Assembly: GCA_945877905.1 (NCBI GenBank)
Contig: CAMDUT010000003.1
Coordinates: 1 to 43,713, forward strand
Length of the DNA: 43,713 nucleotides
Direction of reading: 5' to 3'
Source of the DNA: Phycisphaera mikurensis NBRC 102666
GTDB taxonomy: Bacteria; Planctomycetota; Phycisphaerae; Phycisphaerales; SM1A02
The translations under genes and the position numbers were made by a program. The notes under the pieces are model-generated. The model saw only the letters and a list, made by a program, of their open reading frames with translations. It made no database searches and was not told the origin of the DNA. Shown piece after piece: positions 24,608 to 33,354 of this stretch (positions within the stretch are counted from its first letter, which is position 1; every line of letters begins with the position of its first letter).

Positions 24608-26797
24608 ATGTCGTCCGCCGTCCCCCGCCCGTGCATCGCCCCGTTCCTCCTCGCGGCCTGCGCCCTGGTCGCCGGCTGCGCCGTGCCCGGCACGACCGTC
24701 GCGCGAGATTCCTCGGGGCGGCCGCTGCCGCCCGTCGCGCGACAGGAGGCGTTCGTCGTCACGAGCCCCAACGGCGACCGCGTCGACGAGTACTACTGGC
24801 TGCGCGACGATCATCCCGAGCGCAAGCGCGACGACGTCATGGCGTACCTGCGCGCCGAGCAGGCCTACACCGAGTCGATGCTCGCCCGCCAGGCGCCGCT
24901 CGAGGCGAGGCTCCTCGGCGAGATCCGCGGCCGGATCAAGGAGGACGACTCCACTCCGCCGCAGCACGACCGCGGCTGGTGGTACTGGCAGTCGTTCCGC
25001 GAGGGCGCGGAGTACGCCACCTGGATGCGCCGGCGCGGCGGGCCCGCGGGGCCGGACGCCGGCGCCCCTGACGAGGTGATGCTCGACGGCAACGCGCTCG
25101 CGAAGGGGCACCCGTACTTCCGCATCCCGGCGGCCGAGGTGAGCCCCGGCGGCATGATGGTCGCGTGGACCGAGGACACGGTCGGCCGGCGCGGGCATGA
25201 GCTCCGCATCCGCGACCTTCGCACGGGCAAGGACCTGGCCGACCGGGTGCCCGGGACGCTCGAGCCCGTGGTGTGGGCCGCCGACGGCCGCAGCGTCTTC
25301 TACATGCGGCAGGACCCGGTGCTCCTGCAGAGCGGGCCCGTGTGCCGGCACGTCCTCGGCACCCCCCCCTCCGCCGACACGGTGGTCTACGAGGAGGCCG
25401 ACGACACGCTTTTCACGGGCATCGAGCCCTCGGCCGACCGTCGGTACCTGCTGGTCGCGATGGACGGCTACGACGTCACCGAGGTGCGCGCGCTGCCGCT
25501 CGACCGGCCGGAGGCACCGCTTCGCACCGTGCTTGCCCGCGAGCCTGGGGTGCGGAACTACGCCGACCACCTCGACGGCCGCTGGGTGATCCGCACCAAC
25601 CGGGACGCGCGCAACTTCCGGCTCATGCTCGCCGCCGACGACGCCGTGGCGGACCGCGCGCGCTGGACCGAGCTCGTGCCGCACCGCGCCGACGCGTCGA
25701 TCGACGGCTTCGCCCCGATGCGCGGCGGCGTCGCGGTCGCCGAGCGCGCCGAGGCGAACGCGCGCGTGCGCCTCGTGCCGTGGTCGGGCGGGCCGGGAAC
25801 GGTGGTTCCCGCGAAGGAGGCGGCGTACGCGATGGACCTCGGCGACAACCCTGACCCGGCGAACCCCGCGGTCCGCGTCTCCTACACCTCGATGGTCACG
25901 CCGCGCACGGTGATCGACGTCGACCTCGCCACCGGCGCGCAGGCCGTGCGCAAGGTGCAGCCGGTGATCGGGTACGACCCGCTCGAGTTCGAGTCGGCCC
26001 GCGCGTGGGCCCCGAGCCGAGACGGGAAGCGGATCCCCGTCTCGGTCTGCTGGAAGCGGAACGCGTGGGCGCGCGACGGCCGGCACCCGATGCTCGTCGA
26101 GGGGTACGGGGCGTACGGCATCCCGTCGGACGCGCAGTTCGACCTCGCGGGCGTGTCGCTCATGGAGCGCGGGTTCGCGCTCGCGGTGGCGCACGTGCGC
26201 GGCGGCGCCGACATGGGCCAGGACTGGTACGAGGACGGTCGCCTGATGCGCAAGCGGAACACGTTCAACGACTTCGTCGACGTCACCGCATTCCTCCAGC
26301 AGGAAGGATGGGCCGACCCGCGACGGACCTTCGCCACTGGCGGCTCGGCGGGCGGGCTGCTCATGGGCGCGGTGGCGAACATGGCCGGCGAGCGGTACCG
26401 CGGCATCGGCATCCACGTCCCGTTCGTCGACGCGCTGACCACCATGCTCGACGCGAGCATCCCGCTCACCACCAACGAATGGACGCAATGGGGCAACCCG
26501 GTCGAGTCGAGGGAGGCATACGAGTACATCCTCTCGTACTCGCCGTACGACAACCTCGCCGCGAAGGAATACCCGGCGATGCTCGTGACCACGGGCCTCT
26601 GGGACTCGCAGGTGCAGTACTTCGAGCCCGCGAAGTACGTGGCGCGCATGCGGCGGCTCAAGACCGACCGGAACCCGCTCGTCATGCACGTCAACATGGA
26701 GGCGGGCCACGGGGGCAAGAGCGGCCGATTCGAGCGCCTGGCGCAGGTCGCGCGCGAGCAGGCGTTCTTCCTGGACCTCGCGGGCATCGACCGCTGA
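24608..26797 (+). CDS. S9A oligopeptidase B-like lipoprotein
   Basis: A 729-residue serine peptidase of the prolyl oligopeptidase family. A lipoprotein signal (LLAACALVAGC, Cys24) places it in the periplasm or outer membrane, unlike cytoplasmic oligopeptidase B. DEYYWLRDDHPERKRDDVMA is the conserved N-terminal stretch, followed by a seven-bladed propeller region. The catalytic alpha/beta hydrolase domain has GGSAGGLLMGAVANM (nucleophile Ser), LWDSQVQYFEPAKYV (Asp) and MEAGHGGKSGRF (His). VRGGADMGQDWYEDGRLMRK is typical of oligopeptidase B, so cleavage after basic residues of short peptides is likely. Triad complete. The start is supported by a TAGCCT box 8 nt upstream and by the signal peptide. 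Confidence 0.93.
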   Translation: MSSAVPRPCIAPFLLAACALVAGCAVPGTTVARDSSGRPLPPVARQEAFVVTSPNGDRVDEYYWLRDDHPERKRDDVMAYLRAEQAYTESMLARQAPLEARLLGEIRGRIKEDDSTPPQHDRGWWYWQSFREGAEYATWMRRRGGPAGPDAGAPDEVMLDGNALAKGHPYFRIPAAEVSPGGMMVAWTEDTVGRRGHELRIRDLRTGKDLADRVPGTLEPVVWAADGRSVFYMRQDPVLLQSGPVCRHVLGTPPSADTVVYEEADDTLFTGIEPSADRRYLLVAMDGYDVTEVRALPLDRPEAPLRTVLAREPGVRNYADHLDGRWVIRTNRDARNFRLMLAADDAVADRARWTELVPHRADASIDGFAPMRGGVAVAERAEANARVRLVPWSGGPGTVVPAKEAAYAMDLGDNPDPANPAVRVSYTSMVTPRTVIDVDLATGAQAVRKVQPVIGYDPLEFESARAWAPSRDGKRIPVSVCWKRNAWARDGRHPMLVEGYGAYGIPSDAQFDLAGVSLMERGFALAVAHVRGGADMGQDWYEDGRLMRKRNTFNDFVDVTAFLQQEGWADPRRTFATGGSAGGLLMGAVANMAGERYRGIGIHVPFVDALTTMLDASIPLTTNEWTQWGNPVESREAYEYILSYSPYDNLAAKEYPAMLVTTGLWDSQVQYFEPAKYVARMRRLKTDRNPLVMHVNMEAGHGGKSGRFERLAQVAREQAFFLDLAGIDR

Positions 26798-26800
26798 CGC

Positions 26801-28474
26801 TCAGCCGGCGGGCCGGCGCGCGGCGGCGATCGCGTCCGCGTCGCCCGCGGCGAACCGCCTCAGTGTGGCCCCGTCGACGGGGTGCGCGACGTGCCAGCCC
26901 TGCGCCTCGTCCCAGCCGCGCTCGGCGAGGAGCGCCCACTGCTCGGGGCGCTCGATGCCCTCGGCCACGCAGCGCACGCCGAGCTTGCGCGCGTGGCGCA
27001 GCACGAGATCGAGCGTCGCGCGGTCCTCGGCCGACCCCGGCAGGCGCGCGGTCACGGACCGGTCGACCTTCACCTCGTCGGCGGGCACGCGCCGCAGGAG
27101 CGAGACGCTTGCGATGCCCGTGCCGAAGTCGTCGATCGAGACGCGCGAGCCCGCGGCCCTGAGCTCCTCGAGCTGCGCGCGCACGTGGAGGTCCTCCGCC
27201 GCGAGGCAGTGCTCGGGGATCTCGACCGAGAGCATGCGGCCGGGAAGCGCGGCCTCGCTGAGCGCCATGCGCACCTCGTCGACGAGATCGCCGCGGCGGA
27301 GCTGGCTCGGCGCGATGTTCACGCTGACGGGGATCTCGGCGCCGTCGGAGCACCACGCCGCGCACTGGCGGCAGGCCTCGCGCAGCGCCCAGCTGCCGAC
27401 CTCCGCGAGCAGCCCGGCGTCGTCGGCCGCGGCGAGGAGCCGCGTGGCCGGGACGGGCTCGCCGGTGGTCGGGAGGTTCCACCGGATGAGTGCCTCGGCA
27501 CCCACCGTGCGGCCGTCGGCCACCGAGACCTTCGGCTGGAACACCAGGCGGAACGCGCCTTGCTCGAGGGCCTGCTGCAGCATCGTCGCCAGGTGCACCT
27601 CGTGCAGCGCATGGACGGCGTCGGCATCGGCGTAGTGATGGAGCCTCGGCTGTGGCCCGCGCGACGCCCGCTGCAGCGCGTGGCGGGCGCGGGCGACCAG
27701 GATCTCGACCGGCGGCAGGTCATGGCCGCGCTCGAGCGTCGCGATGCCCACGGTGGCGCGCAGCCGGAGCTCGCGCCCGCCGATGCGCGCGGCCGACTGC
27801 CCGACGCCGGACATGGAGGCGAGCAGCGCGCGCACGTCGGGCGTGCTGCCGGGAAGCGCCACCACGGCCTCGCCGCGCGGGCCCGGCACCAGCGCGGCCT
27901 GCTCCGGGACCAGGCTGCGCAGGCGCGCGACCCACGCGGCATCGAGCTCGCGGAGCGCCTCGAAGCCGTCGATCGCGGCGACCGCGGGCGCGTCGTCGAG
28001 GGCGAGGACCGCGAGCGTGACGGGGCGGGGCATCGACGCGAGCGCGCGCTCGAGCGCGAGGTGGCCGGACGCCGCCGACCCGGCGGCCGTGTTCGAGGGC
28101 GGCAGGCGCCGTTCGCGTGCGCGCACCGCGTCGACGACCTCGGCGGGCTCGCAGGTGGCCGGCAGCGCGTCATCCGCGCCCGCGACGATCGCGGCGTGCC
28201 AGGCGCGCGCGACGTCCCCGCCGGGCGCGAGCAGGGCGATCAGCTGCATGGCGGGATTGTCGGCCGCGGCGCGCACGGCCGGCGCGAACTCGTGCAGCGG
28301 CATCGCAAGGAGCGACACGTCGACGACGGTGACGTCCGGGCGTGCCTCGGACGCCAGGCGGAGGCCGCCGTCGGCATCGCCCGACGAGCGGAGCTCGAAG
28401 CGGGCCTGGCGGAGTGCCAGGGCCGTCCGGTCGCGCCGGGCGGCATCGGGCTCGACGAGCAGCACGCGTGTCAT
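26801..28474 (-). CDS. REC-GGDEF(degenerate)-EAL protein, probable c-di-GMP phosphodiesterase
   Basis: A 557-residue cytoplasmic signalling protein. Residues 1-115 form a receiver-like fold with D52 at the phosphorylation position but no conserved Thr/Ser (LIALLAP) or Lys (ALPATCEP), so it is probably not switched canonically. Residues about 135-285 are a diguanylate-cyclase-like domain whose GGDEF is PRGEA (199-203), hence inactive. Residues about 290-545 are an EAL domain with every expected catalytic residue: EALIRW (E327), VNIAPSQ (N386), VEIPE (E418), IDDFGTG (D448, D449), VKVDRS (K469), AEGIE (E505, E508) and AQGW (Q525). c-di-GMP hydrolysis is therefore expected. Its ATG follows a TAGACT box by 9 nt. 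It is convergent with the oligopeptidase gene (3 bp between stops). Confidence 0.9.
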   Translation of the reverse strand: MTRVLLVEPDAARRDRTALALRQARFELRSSGDADGGLRLASEARPDVTVVDVSLLAMPLHEFAPAVRAAADNPAMQLIALLAPGGDVARAWHAAIVAGADDALPATCEPAEVVDAVRARERRLPPSNTAAGSAASGHLALERALASMPRPVTLAVLALDDAPAVAAIDGFEALRELDAAWVARLRSLVPEQAALVPGPRGEAVVALPGSTPDVRALLASMSGVGQSAARIGGRELRLRATVGIATLERGHDLPPVEILVARARHALQRASRGPQPRLHHYADADAVHALHEVHLATMLQQALEQGAFRLVFQPKVSVADGRTVGAEALIRWNLPTTGEPVPATRLLAAADDAGLLAEVGSWALREACRQCAAWCSDGAEIPVSVNIAPSQLRRGDLVDEVRMALSEAALPGRMLSVEIPEHCLAAEDLHVRAQLEELRAAGSRVSIDDFGTGIASVSLLRRVPADEVKVDRSVTARLPGSAEDRATLDLVLRHARKLGVRCVAEGIERPEQWALLAERGWDEAQGWHVAHPVDGATLRRFAAGDADAIAAARRPAG

Positions 28475-28483
28475 GGACGGCCG

Positions 28484-28489
28484 AGTCTA
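28484..28489 (-). promoter_or_regulatory. TAGACT -10-like box overlapping a stop codon
   Basis: The TAG stop of the TauE-like gene (28489-28487) forms the first half of TAGACT, which ends 9 nt before the ATG of the EAL gene. Confidence 0.45.
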
Positions 28490-29308
28490 TCGCGGGCCCG
28501 CAAGCCACTCGGCGACCACCGGCCACGCCATCCACGCGGCGGCGGCGGGGAGCCATGCCACCAGGATCCAGCGCACGGCGTTCCCGGTGATCCGGAGGTT
28601 GAGCGACGCGCCGAGCCAGCCGCCGGCCACGGCCGACGGAAGCAGGCACGCCGCGATGGCAAGGGCCCCGCCGAGCGCGGAAGATCCGTCGGGCGCGGGC
28701 TGGCCCGCGAGCGTCGCGCACTTGATGCACGCGCCCACGGCGGTGAGCGGGACCATGACGCACACGCTCGTCGTCACGGCGCGCTTGATCGGCATGTGGA
28801 GCCACGTCCGCATGAGCGGGATGCCGACGACGCCGCCGCCGATCCCGAGCAGCCCGCTGAGGGTGCCCATCGCGGTGCCGATCACGCTGCCTCGCGCGAT
28901 GCCGACCGGCGGCCCGCCCTCGCGTCCCGTGCCCGTGCCGCGCACGAGTTGCGCGGCCTCTCGCACGGCGAGCGCCGCGAGCGTGATGGCGAAGAGCACC
29001 CGGAACCCGCGGCTGTCGACCGCCAGGCTCAGCGCCACTCCGGCGCCCACCGTGACGAGCGCCGCCGGGAGGATTCGCCGCGCCGACGACCAGTCGATCG
29101 CGCCCGCGCGCCGGTAGCGTCGGTACGCGGTGGCCGCGACCGCGGTGTTCGAGACCATGACCGCGGCCTGGAGGAGGTCCTTCGGCGGGTCAAGGAAGAG
29201 CGTCGCCAGCGGGATGATGCCGATCGCCCCGCCCACGCCAAGCAGGCCCCCGATCACGCCGCCGAACAGCCCGAAGGCGAGGTACGCAAGGGCATGGGAG
29301 GGCAGCAC
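28487..29308 (-). CDS. TauE/SafE family membrane permease
   Basis: A 273-residue multi-helix inner-membrane protein of the TauE/SafE (DUF81) group, which exports sulfite, sulfoacetate or other organic anions. Two inverted halves are visible, each opening with the Gly-rich family signature: GLFGGVIGGLLGVGGAIGII near the N-terminus and GTLSGLLGIGGGVVGIPLM in the middle. About seven to eight hydrophobic helices can be counted. The substrate is unknown. I chose the GTG at 29308 because it begins 10 residues before the first helix and follows a TAGCAT box by 7 nt; the much longer open frame upstream runs antisense to comM. Confidence 0.88.
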   Translation of the reverse strand: MLPSHALAYLAFGLFGGVIGGLLGVGGAIGIIPLATLFLDPPKDLLQAAVMVSNTAVAATAYRRYRRAGAIDWSSARRILPAALVTVGAGVALSLAVDSRGFRVLFAITLAALAVREAAQLVRGTGTGREGGPPVGIARGSVIGTAMGTLSGLLGIGGGVVGIPLMRTWLHMPIKRAVTTSVCVMVPLTAVGACIKCATLAGQPAPDGSSALGGALAIAACLLPSAVAGGWLGASLNLRITGNAVRWILVAWLPAAAAWMAWPVVAEWLAGPR

Positions 29309-29315
29309 GCGCGGG

Positions 29316-29321
29316 ATGCTA
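29316..29321 (-). promoter_or_regulatory. TAGCAT -10-like box, leaderless spacing before a GTG start
   Basis: TAGCAT on the - strand ends 7 nt before the GTG at 29308. It is the same hexamer as at 18220 and 19124. Confidence 0.45.
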
Positions 29322-29398
29322 ACGATGCGGCGTGCGCGCCTGGTCGGAATTTCCGCCGATTCCCGCGTGCGGTTCCGCATGGACGCCACCATGCGCGC

Positions 29399-30922
29399 AT
29401 GCATGTGACGATCCCCAGCGCGGCGTTGGTGGGCATCGAGGCGATGCCGTGCGAGGTCGAGGTCTCGGTGCAGTCGCGCGGCCTGCCGCGCATCTGCCTC
29501 GTCGGCCTCCCGGACCTCGCCATCCGCGAGAGCATCGAGCGCATCCGGAGCGCCATGGGCGCGAGCGGGTTCGATCCGCCTCGCCACCGGACGACCGTGA
29601 GCCTCGCGCCCGCCGACCTGCGCAAGCACGGCCCGGCGTTCGACCTGCCGATCGCGCTCGGGCTGCTGCTGGCGGGGCCGGGGTGCCCGGAGGGCGCGCC
29701 GCGGCGTCCGGACCCGTCCCGATGGATGGTGGCGGGCGAGCTCGGCCTCGACGGCGCGCTGCGCGGCGTGCGGGGCGCGGTCGGGATGGCGATTCTTGCG
29801 CGCCGGATGCGGCTCGAGGGGCTGGTGCTGCCGGCGGCGAGTGCGCCGGAGGCGGCCGTCGTCGAGGGCATCGATGTTCGTGCGGCGGACGCGCTGCCCG
29901 GCGTGCTGGCGCACTTCCTCGGCCTCGCGGCGCTTCCCCGGATCCCGCCGGTCGACGTCCGTGCCGCGATCGGCGTGGCGCGACCGGCGATCGACTTTTG
30001 CGACGTCCGCGGCCAAGCGGTGGCGAAGCGCGCGCTCCTGGTCGCGGCGTGCGGAGGTCACAATGCGCTCCTCATCGGGCCCGCGGGATGCGGCAAGACC
30101 ATGATGGCGCGCGCGATGCCGGGCATCCTGCCCGCGCTGGAGCCCGACGAGGCGCTCGAGGTCACGAGGATCATGAGCGCGGCCGGCTCGGCTGGCGGGC
30201 TCGCGGTGGAACGGCCCTTCCGTGCGCCGCACCACACCGCGAGCACCGTGGCGCTCGTGGGCGGCGGCGCCTCGGGCGTGCCGCGGCCCGGCGAGGTGAC
30301 GCTCGCCCACCACGGGATCCTCTTCATGGACGAACTCCCCGAATTCGGCCGCAGCGCGCTCGAGGCCCTCCGCGAGCCGCTCGAGGACGGGTTCATCACG
30401 GTCGCGCGCGCGCACGGAACCGCGCGGTTCCCGGCGCGCTCGCTGCTGGTCGCCGCCATGAACCCGACCGCGCGCGGCAACCGCGCGGGCGGCGCGGCCG
30501 GCGCGCGCGAGGAGCGGCGCTACATGGAGCGCGTGAGCGGGCCGATCGTCGACCGGATCGACCTGCACGTCGAGGTGCCGGCAGTGCCGTTCGAGCGGCT
30601 TGCGGGCGCGCCGGCGGGCGAGTCCTCCGAGCAGATGCGCACGCGCGTCGAACGCGTGCGCGCGGTGCAGCGCGCGCGGCAGGGCCCGACGCTGAACGCC
30701 CACCTCCGTGCGCGCGCGCTCGACGACGTGGCGCGGCTCGACGGGGCGGGGCGCCGGCTGCTCGGCGACGCGCTCGAGCGTCTCGGGCTCAGCGCCCGCG
30801 CCTACGACAAGGTGCGTCGGGTGGCGCGCACGGTCGCGGACCTCGAGGGGTGCGCGGACGTGCGCGCCGAGCACGTCGCCGAGGCGATCCAGTACCGCGT
30901 GCTCGACCGGCACGGCGCGTGA
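29399..30922 (+). CDS. comM: ComM/YifB family Mg-chelatase-like AAA+ ATPase
   Basis: A 507-residue protein; ComM is a hexameric helicase that promotes branch migration when transformed DNA is integrated, and is widespread also outside competent species. The N-terminal part (VEVSVQSRGLPRICLVGLPD, HRTTVSLAPADLRKHGPAFD) is the conserved ChlI-like domain. The AAA core has Walker A GPAGCGKTMMARAMPGILP, the PHHTAS segment, Walker B ILFMDELPEFGRSALEALRE and AAMNPTARGN. The C-terminal domain has SGPIVDRIDLHVEVP and LSARAYDKVRRVARTVADLE. The cysteines of a zinc cluster often found after AAMNPC are missing here (NPTARGNRAGGAAG). The ATG at 29399 gives the standard N-terminus. No competence genes adjoin. 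Confidence 0.94.
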   Translation: MHVTIPSAALVGIEAMPCEVEVSVQSRGLPRICLVGLPDLAIRESIERIRSAMGASGFDPPRHRTTVSLAPADLRKHGPAFDLPIALGLLLAGPGCPEGAPRRPDPSRWMVAGELGLDGALRGVRGAVGMAILARRMRLEGLVLPAASAPEAAVVEGIDVRAADALPGVLAHFLGLAALPRIPPVDVRAAIGVARPAIDFCDVRGQAVAKRALLVAACGGHNALLIGPAGCGKTMMARAMPGILPALEPDEALEVTRIMSAAGSAGGLAVERPFRAPHHTASTVALVGGGASGVPRPGEVTLAHHGILFMDELPEFGRSALEALREPLEDGFITVARAHGTARFPARSLLVAAMNPTARGNRAGGAAGAREERRYMERVSGPIVDRIDLHVEVPAVPFERLAGAPAGESSEQMRTRVERVRAVQRARQGPTLNAHLRARALDDVARLDGAGRRLLGDALERLGLSARAYDKVRRVARTVADLEGCADVRAEHVAEAIQYRVLDRHGA

Positions 30923-30929
30923 GCGAAGC

Positions 30930-30958
30930 GGGCCCGCACGGCAGCGCCGTGCGGGCCC
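30930..30958. terminator. Bidirectional hairpin terminator
   Basis: Perfect 13-bp stem (30930-30942 with 30946-30958), loop AGC, in the 63-bp space between the convergent stops of comM and the Tyr/Gly-rich protein gene. Confidence 0.75.
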
Positions 30959-30985
30959 GAGGGTGCTTCACGAGGCAGTCCTGGT

Positions 30986-33286
30986 TCAGCGCCGCCCGCC
31001 GCCGCCGCGCGATCCGCCGCCCGAGCTGCGGTAGCCGCCGGTCCCGCCGTACCTGGCCTGGTTGAAGCCTGACACGCTGTTGTACCCCTGCGGCGAGTGG
31101 TAGCCCTGCGGGGAGTTGTAGCCCTGCGGGGAGTTGTATCCCTGCGGGGCGTTGTAGCCGCGGGGTGCGTTGTAACCCTGTGGTGCGTTGTAACCACGCG
31201 GCGCGTTGTACCCCTGGGGTGCGTTGTATCCGCGAGGCGCGTTGTAGCCGCCCGGGGTGCCGCCGCCGTGCGCGCCGCTCCAGCGGTTCGCGGCGCTTGC
31301 GGCCTGCGAAGCGCTTACGCCGGGGCCGCGGTTGCCTGCGCCTGCACCGACTCCCGGCCCACGCTCACCGGCGCCGACGCCGCGGTTGCCGACGCCGGGG
31401 CCGCGGTCGCCCGCGCCCGCTCCACGGTTGTCGTACAGCCGGTGGTCGTTGTTCGGGTTGATGCCGTGACGACGGTCCCAGTTGTTCCAGTTGTTGTTCC
31501 AGCGACCCCAGTCGCCGTACCCCCAGCCGTAGCCATAGCCGCAGCCGTAGCCGTAGGCGCAGCCCCAGTACGGGCTCCAGCCCCATCCGCCGTACCCGTA
31601 GTCGTAGACCGACGGGTACATGTCGGCGTATCCGTAGTACCCGTAGCCCTGCTCGGGCGCATAGGTGCCGGTGTCGTAGGAGTACTGCGGTTGGTTGCCG
31701 TACGTCGTGGGGTAGCTCGGCGCCACGTAGCTCTCGACGTTGGCCTGGGCCTGGTCGACGGGCTGCGGGTCGGTTGCGTTGTAGTCATAGCCCGTGCCAT
31801 AGACCGGCACGCCGTCCTGCATGTAGGTGCCGAGGTAGCCGGCGCTGCTGCCGAACGTGACGCTCTCGGGCGTGCTCGAGACCACGGTCACGTACGTGCA
31901 GGGGAAGGCCGGGCACGATGGCGGCATCCGGTACACCGAGGTCGGCACCGCGTCGCAGACCGCCCATGGGCCCGAGGCCGAGCCGGCCTTGAACCACGCG
32001 CCGTCGTCGCAGCAGTACCACGCGCCGTCCGCCTTGATCACGGGCTGCGTCGAGTTCGCCGCGCATTCGAGGCCGCCGTCGAGCGCCTTGAACCGCGGCT
32101 CGCCGCGGTAGCGGACCCGGCAGCCGCCCTTGTCGCGCTGCACGGTGACCGCGCGCACGATGGCACTCGCGGCCAAGGCGGACTTCGCCTCGAGCGTCCC
32201 CGGCACGCTCGCCCGCGCGACGGCCAGGGGACCCTCGGCGGGGAGGTTGGCGAAGGCCGGCGGCAGCGTGGCCGCGGCCACGTACTTCCAAGGCCCGTTG
32301 GCGAGGTCGCTGGTCGAGAACCAGCGTCCCGAGCCGAGCGTCCACCACGTTCCGCCGGTGCGCAGCAGCGGGCTCGAGCAGTTCGTCGCCCACTCGACGC
32401 CGTCGCAGGCGGGTGCCATCTTCGGCGCGCCGTCCACCGAGACGAGGAGCGTGGGCTTCGTGGCCACCAGGACCTCGGGGAGCGTGGGCTTCGGAGCATC
32501 CGCGGGCGGCGGGGCGGGGGCCTCGGTCCCGGGCGGCGGCGGCGGTGCCTTGCCTACCGACGCGACCACGTCCTGCGGCGGCGCGGCGCACTGAGCGTAG
32601 CGGCCGTGGATCGACTGCGCGGCGAGCCAGTGCGAGCCCCCGACGCGCGTCACCCACGTGCCGTCCGGGGCCTTCAGCAGGATGCTCGGCGTGTTCACGA
32701 CGCGCTGCCATCCGCTGCCGCCGCACGCCCCGAGCGCGGGCTCGCCGGTCACCGAGATCAGCACCGCGCGACGCTCCGTCACCCGGATCGCCGGCACCGG
32801 GTTCGCGAGGCCCTTGACGTCGTGCGACGCGTCGAGCGCGACGCCCTGCACGATCGTCGTGAGCATCGACTCGATGCCCATGCCCGCCAGGAGTGAGGCC
32901 AGAGAGGCCTTGACCGCGTCGCCCGAGCCGTCGGGCATCTCGCACGACGCGACCTGGAAGTCGCTGAGCTCGACGTAGCCCGGGTCCGCGGCCTGCGCCA
33001 TCACGGCCGTCATGTCGACCGTCCCGTCGACCGGGGACGCGTCGCCACGCTTCACCTGCACGGCCGCGCGCATCGACACGGTGTTGCCGCTGACCGCCGT
33101 GTAGGCGGGCGCATTCATCATGAACGTGGTGCCGTCGACGGTCGCCTTCTGGGGCCACGCGGACGCGGCCGGCGCGGCTTGCGGCGCGGCGGCAGGGGCC
33201 GCCGTCGGTGTCGGGGTCGCGGGGTCCTGGGCCCATGCGTGCGGGAGAAGGGCGGCCGACAGTGCGACTGCGAGGATGCGGTTCAT
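30986..33286 (-). CDS. Secreted Tyr/Gly-rich repeat protein with GPW-type modules
   Basis: A 766-residue secreted protein. The signal peptide [20 protein letters not shown] is followed by an Ala/Pro linker and a soluble region with paired Trp-rich modules: [20 protein letters not shown] (then PWKYV) and [20 protein letters not shown] (then WAVC), leading to [20 protein letters not shown] and [20 protein letters not shown]. This set matches proteins often annotated as carbohydrate-binding family V/XII, a label I would not take as function. The C-terminal third is a Tyr/Gly/Trp region ([17 protein letters not shown]) and then tandem [12 protein letters not shown] hexapeptides, ending in [11 protein letters not shown]. 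Surface, sheath or adhesive roles are plausible but unproven. The longer frame upstream is antisense to putA. Confidence 0.82.
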   Translation of the reverse strand: MNRILAVALSAALLPHAWAQDPATPTPTAAPAAAPQAAPAASAWPQKATVDGTTFMMNAPAYTAVSGNTVSMRAAVQVKRGDASPVDGTVDMTAVMAQAADPGYVELSDFQVASCEMPDGSGDAVKASLASLLAGMGIESMLTTIVQGVALDASHDVKGLANPVPAIRVTERRAVLISVTGEPALGACGGSGWQRVVNTPSILLKAPDGTWVTRVGGSHWLAAQSIHGRYAQCAAPPQDVVASVGKAPPPPPGTEAPAPPPADAPKPTLPEVLVATKPTLLVSVDGAPKMAPACDGVEWATNCSSPLLRTGGTWWTLGSGRWFSTSDLANGPWKYVAAATLPPAFANLPAEGPLAVARASVPGTLEAKSALAASAIVRAVTVQRDKGGCRVRYRGEPRFKALDGGLECAANSTQPVIKADGAWYCCDDGAWFKAGSASGPWAVCDAVPTSVYRMPPSCPAFPCTYVTVVSSTPESVTFGSSAGYLGTYMQDGVPVYGTGYDYNATDPQPVDQAQANVESYVAPSYPTTYGNQPQYSYDTGTYAPEQGYGYYGYADMYPSVYDYGYGGWGWSPYWGCAYGYGCGYGYGWGYGDWGRWNNNWNNWDRRHGINPNNDHRLYDNRGAGAGDRGPGVGNRGVGAGERGPGVGAGAGNRGPGVSASQAASAANRWSGAHGGGTPGGYNAPRGYNAPQGYNAPRGYNAPQGYNAPRGYNAPQGYNSPQGYNSPQGYHSPQGYNSVSGFNQARYGGTGGYRSSGGGSRGGGGRR
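31076..31249 (-). repeat. 18-bp tandem repeats encoding GYN(A/S)P(R/Q)
   Basis: Nine full and one partial 18-bp units on the - strand encode GYNAPR alternating with GYNAPQ, then [18 protein letters not shown] and GYNS. Third codon positions vary between units, so the repeat is kept at protein level rather than being a fresh duplication. The last units toward the C-terminus are the most similar at DNA level. Confidence 0.9.
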
Positions 33287-33354
33287 GCGCGGGGACTCCG
33301 GTACGTGCGACGCCGCGCGATGCGGCGGGGGCTCGAGGATACCCGCGCCCAGCC

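Noticed and set aside
29368-29379. Dyad TGCGG-TT-CCGCA upstream of comM as an operator
   Set aside because: Short GC dyad with no promoter element near it; not distinguishable from background.
26882-29398. Upstream extension of the comM frame over the EAL and TauE genes
   Set aside because: The ComM family N-terminus begins at 29399; the extension is low-complexity and antisense to two genes with intact motifs.
29309-30913. Upstream extension of the TauE frame antisense to comM
   Set aside because: Its translation is charged and Arg-rich without helices, while TauE proteins begin just before the first Gly-rich helix.
31076-31249. CRISPR array
   Set aside because: The 18-bp units are directly abutting, keep the reading frame and have no unique spacers.
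33311-33327. Hairpin CGCCGC-N5-GCGGCG between the Tyr/Gly-rich gene and putA as putA promoter or terminator
   Set aside because: Only 6 bp, all GC, no T-run and not on the promoter side of putA; such stems are expected by chance at this GC content.
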